Positions 1 through 6,889 of a DNA stretch of 16,354 nt are shown piece after piece. Every line of letters starts with the position of its first letter. Position 1 is the stretch's first letter. Origin of the DNA: SAT2750 sp963581185 (GTDB lineage Bacteria > Planctomycetota > Planctomycetia > Pirellulales > Pirellulaceae); NCBI GenBank assembly GCA_963581185.1, contig CAUZOB010000113.1, forward strand, positions 1 through 16,354, read 5' to 3'. Below the pieces are notes generated by a model. That model searched no databases. It was given only the letters and a program-made list of their open reading frames with translations, and was not told the origin of the DNA. The translations under genes and the position numbers were made by a program.

Positions 1-212
1 GGAATCCCGACCTCTATAGCCCTGTCATCTCCGGTTACGATCCGGTCATCCTGGCCGATCATCGCCAGTTGGCCAGCGGGCGGCGAGACTATGGTGTCGT
101 CTTCCAGGGCCGTATTTACCTGTTCTCAAGCAGCGCTACGATGCAGCAATTCTGGCGAGCAGCTCGTCAGTACGCTGCCGTCGCGGACAACGCGATGAAG
201 CAGGCTCGCTAA
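1..212 (+). CDS. C-terminal end of a protein with a YHS-like domain (5' end outside window)
   Basis: Partial gene: the frame is open from base 3 to the TAA at 210-212, giving about 69 residues with no start in the window. The visible part reads SPVISGYDPVILADHRQLA, then a GRRDYGVVFQGRIYLFSS stretch and a helical tail rich in Ala and Gln. The order 'sPV.sGyDPV' followed by 'g...f.G.iYlFss' is what I associate with the YHS-like domain, a small fold often linked to metal binding, at the C-terminus of planctomycete secreted proteins. The usual Tyr-His-Ser signature is not evident here, so the assignment is by overall pattern and metal binding is not claimed. The last four bases overlap the stop of the convergent small membrane gene. 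Confidence 0.6.
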   Translation, partial: NPDLYSPVISGYDPVILADHRQLASGRRDYGVVFQGRIYLFSSSATMQQFWRAARQYAAVADNAMKQAR

Positions 213-445
213 CCTCGGATCAACTCAACCAGCGAGAATCCGCGGGCGATCAGCAGCCCTGCCAGCAGCATGGCGATGCCGAACAGGATCGTCAGCAACC
301 GCACGATTCGCTCACCCAGCCGTGCTTGCAGGAAACGACGGAGCCACATCTGTCGAAACCACTCCCAGTCGGCCAGCATGGCAACGACGATCACGATACC
401 GACAAGGCCGGCAATCAGGCCAACGAAAATATCCTGTGGGTTCAC
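209..445 (-). CDS. Small two-helix membrane protein, loosely Imm17-like
   Basis: 78 residues from a GTG start; AGGA lies about 10 bases upstream. Two hydrophobic segments (about residues 5-25 and 47-69) flank a short loop that begins with the aromatic/acidic DWEWF and continues with basic residues, ending RLGERIVR before helix 2. This arrangement (helix, W-rich turn, Arg-rich FGR-like patch, helix) resembles two-helix proteins annotated as the immunity 17 family, but the match is from memory and weak, and no toxin gene is adjacent. It lies 51 bases downstream of glpK on the same strand, so it may be the last gene of the glpF-glpK transcript. Its stop overlaps the convergent upstream gene by four bases (CTAA). 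Function unknown; likely in the inner membrane. Confidence 0.6.
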   Translation of the reverse strand: MNPQDIFVGLIAGLVGIVIVVAMLADWEWFRQMWLRRFLQARLGERIVRLLTILFGIAMLLAGLLIARGFSLVELIRG

Positions 446-496
446 GGCGATAATTCCTGTTACCAGTCCGGTATGGTCGTTGGCGGCCGAGCAGGG

Positions 497-1999
497 TTAC
501 TCATCTGCTGCCGTTTCCCAACTCAGCGTCCGCTGCACAGCACGCCGCCAGCCAGCGATCAGTCTGTCGCGCGTGGCCGCTTCCATGGCGGGCTCAAACT
601 GCTGCTGCAGCGCCCAGTTCTTCTCAATATCGGCTTGATTCTGCCAGAAACCGACCGCCAGGCCAGCCAGGTAGGCTGCTCCCAGCGCCGTTGTCTCAGC
701 GACGACTGGTCGACGCACGACGGTATCGAGCAGGTCGGACTGGAATTGCATCAGGGTATTGTTGACGCTGGCCCCGCCATCCACCTTGAGCGTCTCCAGC
801 TTGACTCCCAGATCCTGCTGCATCGCCTCCAGCAGCTCCAGCGACTGAAATGCCATCGACTCCACAGCGGCCCTGGCGATATGGGCAGCGGTGGTACCGC
901 GGGTGATCCCGAAAATGGCACCCCGCGCCTCTGGATCCCAGTAGGGCGCGCCGAGTCCGACGAAGGCCGGCACCACGACCACGCCCTGGCTATCTTCGAC
1001 TTGGCCAGCCAGGCTTTCAACCTCGTCTGAGGAGGCGATAATCCCCAGTCCATCACGCAGCCACTGCACGACGGCCCCGGCAATAAAGACAGAACCTTCC
1101 AGGCAATAGACGAGCTGATCACCAATTTGCCAGCCGATGGTCGTCAGCAGCTGATTCTTGGAAACGACTGGCGTATCCCCGGTATTCATCAACATGAAAC
1201 AGCCGGTGCCATAGGTGTTCTTGGCATCCCCTTTATTAAAGCAGGCCTGTCCGAAGGTGGCAGCTTGCTGGTCACCAGCACAGCCCGCAATCGGAATCGC
1301 CGCGCCCAACAGACTCTCCTCGGTCTGGCCATAGACCTGGCTGGAGGGGACCACGCTGGGCAACATCTGGCGGGGCACATCGAGGATCTGCAGTAGTTCA
1401 TCATCCCAGCTGAGGGTGTGAATATTGAACATCAAAGTCCGGCTGGCGTTACTGACATCGGTCAGGTGGCAGCGGCCAGCGGTCAAACGCCAGATCAGGA
1501 AGCTGTCCACCGTGCCGAAGAGAATCTCACCCGCTTCAGCCCGCTGGCGTAATTGCGGATCCTGGTCCAGCAGATACTTGACCTTGGTGCCGGAAAAATA
1601 GGCATCCAGCAGCAGGCCTGTCTTATCGCGGAAAACCTGTTCATGTCCAGCCTCGCGGAGCTGGTGACAGATATCGGCAGTCACCCGACTCTGCCAGACG
1701 ATCGCATTGGCTACCGGGCGACCGGTCTCGCGCTCCCAGAGAATCGTCGTTTCTCGCTGGTTGGCGATGCCGATAGCGGCCACCTCGTGGGCGCTCACGC
1801 CAGCCTGGGCCAGCGTTTCTCGGGCCGTCTCCAGCTGGCTCTGCCAGATCGCCTCTGGATCGTGTTCAACATGACCCGGCTGGGGCAGGATCTGTTCGAA
1901 TTCCTGCTGCGACGAAGCCACGGCAACTCCATCATGACCAAACAGGATAGCCCGACTGGACGTTGTTCCCTGGTCGAGTGCCAACACGTACTGGCTCAT
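497..1999 (-). CDS. glpK: Glycerol kinase
   Basis: Phosphorylates glycerol with ATP to sn-glycerol-3-phosphate in the cytoplasm, trapping glycerol that enters through GlpF. The 500 residues match the family's usual length. The N-terminal phosphate-binding motif LALDQGTTSSRAILF (residues 6-20), NQRETTILWE, NAIVWQSR, GTVDSFLIWRL, AGDQQAATFGQ, KNTYGTGCFMLMNTG and the C-terminal VDGGASVNNTLMQFQSD with ETTALGAAYLAG are all present, so both halves of the actin/hexokinase-like fold are intact. The Firmicute HFYG motif, whose His is phosphorylated by HPr, is absent; the region reads SSQVYGQTEESLLG, as in enterobacterial enzymes. PTS control through that His is therefore not expected. The ATG lies inside the glpF stop (ATGA), implying translational coupling. 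Confidence 0.97.
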   Translation of the reverse strand: MSQYVLALDQGTTSSRAILFGHDGVAVASSQQEFEQILPQPGHVEHDPEAIWQSQLETARETLAQAGVSAHEVAAIGIANQRETTILWERETGRPVANAIVWQSRVTADICHQLREAGHEQVFRDKTGLLLDAYFSGTKVKYLLDQDPQLRQRAEAGEILFGTVDSFLIWRLTAGRCHLTDVSNASRTLMFNIHTLSWDDELLQILDVPRQMLPSVVPSSQVYGQTEESLLGAAIPIAGCAGDQQAATFGQACFNKGDAKNTYGTGCFMLMNTGDTPVVSKNQLLTTIGWQIGDQLVYCLEGSVFIAGAVVQWLRDGLGIIASSDEVESLAGQVEDSQGVVVVPAFVGLGAPYWDPEARGAIFGITRGTTAAHIARAAVESMAFQSLELLEAMQQDLGVKLETLKVDGGASVNNTLMQFQSDLLDTVVRRPVVAETTALGAAYLAGLAVGFWQNQADIEKNWALQQQFEPAMEAATRDRLIAGWRRAVQRTLSWETAADE

Positions 2000-2976
2000 T
2001 CGGCCCCCTTTGTCAGCCCCTCGTCGCGGGGGTGAAAGCGGCTGATCAGCTGGTCATACACGACCACTCCGAGGACACCCCCCAGTAACGGTCCGACGAT
2101 CGGCACCAGATACCAGGTATTGTTGGGAACCACAAACACCTGGCTCCCCCAGCCCGCCATCCAGGCAAACAGGCGGGGCGCGAAATCCCTGGCTGGATTG
2201 ATCGCGTAACCGCAATTGGAGCCAAAACCGAGTCCGATCATGAACACGATACCTCCAATAGCAAGCGGTCCCAGGTTGCTAGCTGGGGCCATATTTCGCG
2301 AATCGGTTATGGCGCAGATACACAACAGCAATAGAGCGGTGGCGACAACTTGATCAAGAAAGCCGGACCAGTTAGAGAGCCTCGTGCCGTTGGCGAATTC
2401 ACGCGGGTAGGTCGACCAGATGCCGCTGGTGAAGAGCTTGTGTCGCGGGCCCGGACGCGCCTGGCCGGCGGTTGCATCCAAGGCAGCGGTCCCCACCTCT
2501 GCCGCGACTGAACCCGCATCGTGCTCCTCGGCAGCGGCCATTTCTGCCAGGCTCGCCGACACCTCCGACTGGGTCTCAATTGCAACAATCGCCTCTCGGT
2601 AAACGGCGTAGATTGTCATCGAGGCGATGAAAGAGCCCAGCATCTGGGCGGCGATAAAGGGGACCACCTTGGCCCACGGCAACTCCCGCCGGAAGGCCAT
2701 CGCCAGCGTCACGGCCGGATTGATATGCGCGCCGGTGATTCCACCAGCAACGTAGACACCCAGCAGGACAGCCAGGCCCCAGCCAATGTTGACAGAGAGA
2801 AAGTCGCCATGCGCGTACTGGGTCAGCGCCACGTGGCTGCCCCCAGCACCGGCTGACTGAATTGTGTTCGTCGACTGACCCAGCGTGACCTGGGCGTTGA
2901 CCGCCAGACCGAACGCCATCAACACAAATGTGCCCAGTAATTCGGCAGAAAACTCGCGCTTGGAAGCACCTAACAT
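1996..2976 (-). CDS. glpF: Glycerol facilitator (aquaglyceroporin, MIP family)
   Basis: Inner-membrane channel for passive glycerol entry. From the ATG at 2976 it is 326 residues. Both half-repeat signatures are present: GAHINPAVT (NPA at 86-88) and CGYAINPARD (NPA at 260-262, R263, D264). The Asp after NPAR marks glycerol facilitators rather than strict water channels. The selectivity-filter position that is Phe in the E. coli protein is Tyr here (Y257). The segment STYP before the fifth helix also matches GlpF. About 30 extra residues, Ala/Glu-rich, lie around 137-178 in the loop before it. The frame stays open upstream to 3144, but those 56 residues are not MIP-like and the family N-terminus (REFSAELLGTFVLM) begins right after this ATG. 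GGAG is 15 bases away, so ribosome binding is weak. First gene of the glpF-glpK operon. Confidence 0.93.
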   Translation of the reverse strand: MLGASKREFSAELLGTFVLMAFGLAVNAQVTLGQSTNTIQSAGAGGSHVALTQYAHGDFLSVNIGWGLAVLLGVYVAGGITGAHINPAVTLAMAFRRELPWAKVVPFIAAQMLGSFIASMTIYAVYREAIVAIETQSEVSASLAEMAAAEEHDAGSVAAEVGTAALDATAGQARPGPRHKLFTSGIWSTYPREFANGTRLSNWSGFLDQVVATALLLLCICAITDSRNMAPASNLGPLAIGGIVFMIGLGFGSNCGYAINPARDFAPRLFAWMAGWGSQVFVVPNNTWYLVPIVGPLLGGVLGVVVYDQLISRFHPRDEGLTKGAE

Positions 2977-3099
2977 GTTCGCTTCGGCTGACTCCAAAAA
3001 GCACCACGGATTACACGGTAGGGTCGTTTTAGTCCAATTCATGACGACTGGCCAGCACCAGCCTGCGGCGGTGCAGAGCAGGGCAGGCGAAAACTCCCT

Positions 3100-3128
3100 T
3101 TGTCGCCCGGCCCTGGCAGCTGTAAAAT
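3100..3128 (+). promoter_or_regulatory. Candidate sigma70-type promoter for the STN-domain gene
   Basis: TTGTCG at 3100-3105 (4 of 6 to TTGACA), a 17-base spacer and TAAAAT at 3123-3128 (5 of 6 to TATAAT). Transcription would begin near 3135, about 40 bases before the ATG at 3174. It sits in the divergent region between glpF and the exported protein. No equally good promoter was seen for glpF on the other strand. Prediction from sequence only. Confidence 0.45.
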
Positions 3129-3173
3129 GACTCGGCAACAACACTTCCCTTTCCAGCAGGACCTGGTGGCGTC

Positions 3174-4295
3174 ATGCGCATGCTTCGATCTGGTATCCTC
3201 CTGGGCCTGCTGCTGAGCGTGGCTGTCTGCGGACCGCTACTGGGGCAACAGGAACAGCCCGAGGAGATCAGCTGGTTAACCGGTTCGGCTGTCGACCGTC
3301 AGCTGCAACAGCCGCTCAAGGTGGTTTGGGAAGAAGTTCCACTGCGGCGGCTGCTGAAAAGCCTTTCCACGAGCACGCGCCTGGCCATCTTCCTGGACCG
3401 GCGCGTCGACCCGGGAAAGCTGATCAGCTTTGAAGCCAAGGGAGAGTCGATGGCGGCCGCCCTGCAGCTACTTACTTCTCAACACCAGCTGGGTTACTGC
3501 CTCGTCGACTCCACTCTGTACGTCGGCCCAGCCACGGTGACCAGCAGGCTGGCGACAGTCAGCGAGGTACTTTCCGATTTTCTCAATCAGCTGCCGGAAC
3601 CGTGGCGGCGGCGCTGCGCTGCGCGACGGCCGCTGGCCTGGCCACGGCTCTCCAGTCCACGGGATCTGGTTGCCCAGCAATTGCAGCAGGCGATGATCAC
3701 GCTGGCCAAACCACAATCGATTCCTCACGACCTCTGGGATGCCGGAGAACTACCGGCCATGCCACTGGCTCACCGACTGACAATCCTACTGGCTGGTTTT
3801 GACCGCGCCTTCACAATCCAGGGAGATCCGCCTCAATTGCAGCTGATACCGCTTCCCGAACAGGTCCAGCTGCAGCGGGTCTACAACAAGCAGGTCTCCA
3901 ACGCCAACTTTAGCCGCCTGCTGGAGTTCTTTCCCGATCTCGAATTGACTCGCAGCGGCGACAAGCTGACCGCCGTTGGCCGACAGGAAGATCATCGCCA
4001 GCTGGCCCGGTTGCTGCGGGGAGAACAGGTGGCGACAGTAACATCCGACACAGGGGACAAGCGGTATCGACTCAAGGTCGACAATGCGCCGATCGAGCAG
4101 ATCATCGCGGCGATCGCGCGGCAGGATGAACTCCAGGTCGATATCGACGAGGCGGCACGTGCTCGCTGGGACAAGATGATCCCGCTCGATGCACGCGACG
4201 TAACACGGGAAAAGCTACTTGAGCTGATTCTTTCCCCAGCCAAGCTGACTGGGCGAGTCGAGGGCAAGAAGCTGATTATTCGCTGTCAGCCGTAG
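3174..4295 (+). CDS. Exported protein with two STN-like domains and a secretin-N-like segment
   Basis: 373 residues. An N-terminal signal peptide (MRMLRS, then a hydrophobic stretch to about residue 24) indicates export; a second ATG two codons in could also be used. Residues 45-119 read LKVVWEEVPLRRLL ... LISFEAKGESMAAALQLL ... YCLVDSTLYVG, the alternating strand/helix pattern of an STN (secretin and TonB N-terminus) domain. Residues 297-372 repeat it: YRLKVDNAPIEQII ... IPLDARDVTREKLLELIL ... GRVEGKKLIIRC. Between them, residues 233-283 (LQRVYNKQVSNANFSRLL ... KLTAVGRQEDHRQLARLL) look like a secretin N1-type module. No secretin pore or TonB barrel follows, so it is probably a stand-alone periplasmic or envelope protein of unknown partner. 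Its 3' end overlaps the convergent small gene by 20 bases. Domain reading is by eye. Confidence 0.75.
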   Translation: MRMLRSGILLGLLLSVAVCGPLLGQQEQPEEISWLTGSAVDRQLQQPLKVVWEEVPLRRLLKSLSTSTRLAIFLDRRVDPGKLISFEAKGESMAAALQLLTSQHQLGYCLVDSTLYVGPATVTSRLATVSEVLSDFLNQLPEPWRRRCAARRPLAWPRLSSPRDLVAQQLQQAMITLAKPQSIPHDLWDAGELPAMPLAHRLTILLAGFDRAFTIQGDPPQLQLIPLPEQVQLQRVYNKQVSNANFSRLLEFFPDLELTRSGDKLTAVGRQEDHRQLARLLRGEQVATVTSDTGDKRYRLKVDNAPIEQIIAAIARQDELQVDIDEAARARWDKMIPLDARDVTREKLLELILSPAKLTGRVEGKKLIIRCQP

Positions 4296-4605
4296 GAGGC
4301 TCGCCGTCGAGAGCTTTCTGCAGGTTTTCACGAATCGAGGTTTCGATCCGACCACGAAAGGCCAGTGCCATGAAGGGCAACGTTCCCTTGACCGCGGCTT
4401 CTTCCTCGCCGACCGTCAACGTGCCAGCGATATCGAGCCCGAAGGTTGTCATCGAAAAAGTCAGCACAGGACCATCCCACTCGCCCTCCAGCCGACTCAC
4501 CTGGTCGCCGTATTCCTCCCGCACATTATCCAGGAAAGACTTCAGCTTATCCGTGGCAACTTCGCTTCCCAGCTGATGGTCGACACTCGTGGCAAACTCC
4601 GGCAT
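4276..4605 (-). CDS. Polyhydroxyalkanoic acid system-type small protein (PHA_gran_rgn family)
   Basis: 109 residues with a good Shine-Dalgarno (GAGGA, 7 bases before the ATG). The N-terminus MPEFATSVDHQLGSEVA, then EYGDQVSRLEGEWDGPVLTF, GLDIAGTLTVGEEEAAVKG, and LPFMALAFRGRIETSIRENL follow the whole length of the PHA_gran_rgn family (Pfam PF09650), small proteins annotated as polyhydroxyalkanoate granule-system proteins because of their neighbourhoods in proteobacteria. No PHA synthase or phasin gene is in this window, so a granule role is only a family label; the biochemical activity is not established. The protein is acidic and lacks a signal peptide, consistent with the cytoplasm. It overlaps the convergent STN gene by 20 bases and is divergent from the next gene. 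Confidence 0.8.
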   Translation of the reverse strand: MPEFATSVDHQLGSEVATDKLKSFLDNVREEYGDQVSRLEGEWDGPVLTFSMTTFGLDIAGTLTVGEEEAAVKGTLPFMALAFRGRIETSIRENLQKALDGEPPTADSE

Positions 4606-4718
4606 GGCTTATCCTCTTTTCTCGTGACGCAGAGATGCTGGGCTTAACCCAGAGCAGGCGATAGTGTAACAAAGTGTGAGCTGCAGCAGTCAGCTGTCAA
4701 GCTGCCAACGGACCTGGA

Positions 4719-5780
4719 ATGATGAACCCCTCACCCCCACCAGAAAAGAGACGCTGGCCTCGCCGGCTGCTGGTCGTCACGCTGCTGCTGGCGATCATTG
4801 CTGCCGCTGGCTGGCGAATAACTTTTCCCGATCCGCAGACGGCATCGGTCGCCGGCTTGCGGCGCTGGCTGGTACTACGAGATCTTTCCCAACAGTCGGA
4901 CGAGACCGTGCTGGCGCTGGTCGATCGACTGCAGGTCCTACTGCTTTCCGAGGACAGCACAGGGTCGATAGCCGAAGCGACAGACGCCCAGCTCAAGCGG
5001 CTCGGTGCTAATATCGATATCCTCAGCCATGCCTGGTTTCTCGCCCGGGCGCGCTATTACCAAACCCTGGATCGCACGCAGGGACTGAATTATCTCAGCG
5101 AACAAATAGATGCGGTTTTGGCCTGGGGGGAACTGGATGACCAGATCCAGACACAGCTGCGGATCGCCAACAAGGAACCGCCCGCGGCCAGTACCCTGCG
5201 GCTGCTGGACCAGATCGACAGCTGGGTTCAGAAGGAACCGGACAATCAAAGAAAACAGCTGGAAAACGCCCGCGCAGATGCCGTGCTCGTCTGGCTCGCG
5301 ACCAGCGACCTGGAAGAATACGAGATGTCGGTGCGACGGGCTGTGGTCGAGCGGATTACGGTCGAACTGGAACTGGGCTCCGGTGACGCAGCTGATCGAT
5401 TGCCATTGACCGATGCTCACAGGGCTCAGCTACTCGATAGTGCCTGGCTGCTGATGGAAGCCTGGTTCCAGAACCGGGCAGATGAATTCGTCGAGCTGCC
5501 GTTCGAAGAGCGAGCGAAGTTTATGGAGGATCAGCTGGACAAAGTCGCCAGCTGGCAGCTGGAGAAGATCCTGGCAACCGAGCCCGGCTCCGGTCTGCCC
5601 AATGGCGAGTTGCTGACTGTCGTCACTCAGTTGCTGGCACTGATTCCAGAATGGATTGAGCGAGCACCGGCAGATCAGCAGCAGCGACTGCAACACCTGG
5701 CAGATGAACTCAGGCATTCGCTGGCAGGCTACCTGCTACGCTCACTACCGAGCCTGCTGGAGGGCAACCTCGACCCCTAA
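4719..5780 (+). CDS. Membrane-anchored, mostly helical protein of unknown function
   Basis: 353 residues, not recognised. The start is a double ATG after GGACCTGGA. The N-terminus is basic (EKRRWPRR, residues 9-16), followed by one hydrophobic helix (about 17-34: RLLVVTLLLAIIAAAGW), so the bulk is probably outside the cytoplasm on a single anchor. The remainder is rich in Leu, Ala, Gln and Glu with no Cys and reads as a chain of amphipathic helices (for example LSEQIDAVLAWGELDDQIQT and LLDQIDSWVQKEPDNQRKQL), suggestive of an alpha-solenoid or scaffold rather than an enzyme; no catalytic motif is visible. Its stop overlaps the following convergent gene by four bases (CTAA). Probably lineage-restricted. 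Confidence 0.75.
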   Translation: MMNPSPPPEKRRWPRRLLVVTLLLAIIAAAGWRITFPDPQTASVAGLRRWLVLRDLSQQSDETVLALVDRLQVLLLSEDSTGSIAEATDAQLKRLGANIDILSHAWFLARARYYQTLDRTQGLNYLSEQIDAVLAWGELDDQIQTQLRIANKEPPAASTLRLLDQIDSWVQKEPDNQRKQLENARADAVLVWLATSDLEEYEMSVRRAVVERITVELELGSGDAADRLPLTDAHRAQLLDSAWLLMEAWFQNRADEFVELPFEERAKFMEDQLDKVASWQLEKILATEPGSGLPNGELLTVVTQLLALIPEWIERAPADQQQRLQHLADELRHSLAGYLLRSLPSLLEGNLDP

Positions 5781-5986
5781 TCCGGCACCAGCTGGCTATC
5801 GTCAAACGAGCGGCGATCCTGTGGGTGCCAGAGCGGCAACCCCTGCTGCACTCGTTCACTGAGCACGTCCACTTTTTCATCAGTTCCCGGCAGGGCACCA
5901 GTCGACTCATACTCGATATCAGACTGGTCGCCCGGATCAAAATCCCAGTTCCCCTGTTTGATCGCCTCAAGAACTGAATATGGCAT
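5777..5986 (-). CDS. Small acidic protein of 69 residues, unknown function
   Basis: The frame is open to 6112, but the start is placed at the ATG at 5984-5986, which has AGGAGA six bases upstream; the extra upstream residues have no Shine-Dalgarno and look non-coding. The protein begins MPYSVLEAIKQGNWDFDP, continues through an acidic middle (SDIEYESTGALPGTDEKVDV) and ends LPLWHPQDRRSFDDSQLVPD. I associate this pattern (an N-terminal 'vleAIk.G.WdFeP', a 'PGT.EKl.vLaeR...GLPLWHP.DR' core) with a conserved small protein of planctomycetes with no assigned function. No signal peptide or membrane segment, so cytoplasmic. The four-base CTAA overlap with the upstream convergent gene leaves no room for a terminator. 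Confidence 0.75.
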   Translation of the reverse strand: MPYSVLEAIKQGNWDFDPGDQSDIEYESTGALPGTDEKVDVLSERVQQGLPLWHPQDRRSFDDSQLVPD

Positions 5987-5992
5987 ATCACA

Positions 5993-5998
5993 TCTCCT
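5993..5998 (-). promoter_or_regulatory. Shine-Dalgarno that fixes the start of the 69-residue gene
   Basis: On the minus strand the sequence is AGGAGA, six bases before the ATG at 5984-5986. No comparable site precedes the longer open frame at 6112, so it decides the start. Confidence 0.7.
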
Positions 5999-6093
5999 GA
6001 CTGTGATGACGGGACTGGGATTTGATAATGAGACAGGGTGGACAGCGTTCCTCGCCGGCCACAGCCGCTTCATCATGCGGCCAGGTTGCTCCG

Positions 6094-6122
6094 AGTATTG
6101 GAGTGGCGGCACGCGATGTCAA
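6094..6122 (-). promoter_or_regulatory. Candidate sigma70-type promoter for the 69-residue gene
   Basis: On the minus strand a perfect TTGACA (6117-6122) is followed by 17 bases and AATACT (6094-6099, 4 of 6 to TATAAT). Transcription would begin near 6087, leaving a leader of about 100 bases before the ATG at 5986. The leader contains a small inverted repeat, CCGC(8)GCGG, near 6065-6080. The promoter lies between the mfnB-family stop and the small gene, so the small gene probably has its own transcript. Confidence 0.45.
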
Positions 6123-6160
6123 GCGACTGCTGTCGAGATTTCAAATGAAGTAGCAACTCG

Positions 6161-6889
6161 CTACTGGCTGAGCAAGGAGCAGGGCAGGTCGGCAGGACTG
6201 AGCCGAGCAAGTTGCTGAGCTAGCTGACTCACTCGCCGAGGGTCGACAGCTGTCGTGCGATCGCCTCGACAGACCGCCCCGCGGACTGCCAGCAGATCGA
6301 CACGGTCGAGCGGAAGACGCGGAAGCAGTTCGGCCTCGAGCGAGCCCGCCAGTACTGTCAGCATGCCAGCCTGGGCAACCTCGTCGAGGTGGCCGAGCAG
6401 CCGCTGCTCCGTCCAGTGCTCAAGCAAACTACCCGCACGCTTGTCAAACGTATCGACTAACACCGCCTGGCAGCCAAGCTCGGCCGCCAGGGCCACAATC
6501 CGCTGGGCTGCCGGCGCTTCGGCTCGCTGCTCGTCAGCATAGACCACAGCGACGGGCCGAACGGCAGCTGGCAAGCTGGCGATGGCCTGCTCCCAGCGGG
6601 CCTCCCAGTCCGGCTGACGAACACATCCGGCCAAACCCAGCTTGGCAAAAAAAATCCCGGCCGGCAGCTCGGCCAGTCTGTCTGTCAGCAGGCTGTCGGC
6701 AAGTTCACCAAGTGCCACGCTGACCGGCAGTCGCTGATCAACCAAACGGACCACATTCCGCCAGCATGCGGGCGTGGCAGCACCGAGCGACCCGTGCAGC
6801 GGTTCCTTGATATCAATCACATCCGCACCGCCCCGCAGGGCAGCAGCCGCTTCCCGGGTATCGCGCACGCTGACCAACAAGCCTGTCAT
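6161..6889 (-). CDS. mfnB: (5-formylfuran-3-yl)methyl phosphate synthase, MfnB family
   Basis: Family reaction: condenses two glyceraldehyde-3-phosphate molecules into 4-(hydroxymethyl)-2-furaldehyde phosphate, the first furan precursor of methanofuran-type C1 carriers; cytoplasmic TIM-barrel. From the ATG at 6889 it is 242 residues, the family's normal length. It begins MTGLLVSVRD and has GGADVIDIKEPLHGSLGAA with the expected Schiff-base lysine K28, K83 in FFAKLGLAG, and D146 and K150 in VLVDTFDKRAGSLL, matching the K27, K85, D151 and K155 positions of the Methanocaldococcus enzyme. The longer frame to 7054 lies inside the upstream gene and is rejected: GAGGAGG stands seven bases before this ATG. 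The ATG overlaps the upstream stop (ATGA). A bacterial copy fits organisms using H4MPT-linked C1 transfer with a methylofuran-like cofactor; no other C1 gene is visible here. Confidence 0.9.
   Translation of the reverse strand: MTGLLVSVRDTREAAAALRGGADVIDIKEPLHGSLGAATPACWRNVVRLVDQRLPVSVALGELADSLLTDRLAELPAGIFFAKLGLAGCVRQPDWEARWEQAIASLPAAVRPVAVVYADEQRAEAPAAQRIVALAAELGCQAVLVDTFDKRAGSLLEHWTEQRLLGHLDEVAQAGMLTVLAGSLEAELLPRLPLDRVDLLAVRGAVCRGDRTTAVDPRRVSQLAQQLARLSPADLPCSLLSQ

Noticed and set aside
2977..3144. 56-residue N-terminal extension of GlpF
   Set aside because: The extension is not hydrophobic in the MIP way, has no Shine-Dalgarno, and falls in the divergent promoter region. The family N-terminus begins at the ATG at 2976.
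4634..4648. Inverted repeat CTGGG(5)CCCAG between two divergent genes as an operator
   Set aside because: Five-base arms are frequent by chance at this GC content, and no repeat of the motif or known regulator is nearby.
4695..4700. Perfect TTGACA on the minus strand upstream of the PHA-type small gene
   Set aside because: The best -10-like hexamer is 26 bases away, too far for a sigma70 promoter.
6149..6165. Perfect six-base inverted repeat AGTAGC(5)GCTACT at the mfnB-family stop as a terminator
   Set aside because: The stem is short and AT-balanced, and no T-run follows on the minus strand. It may be chance.
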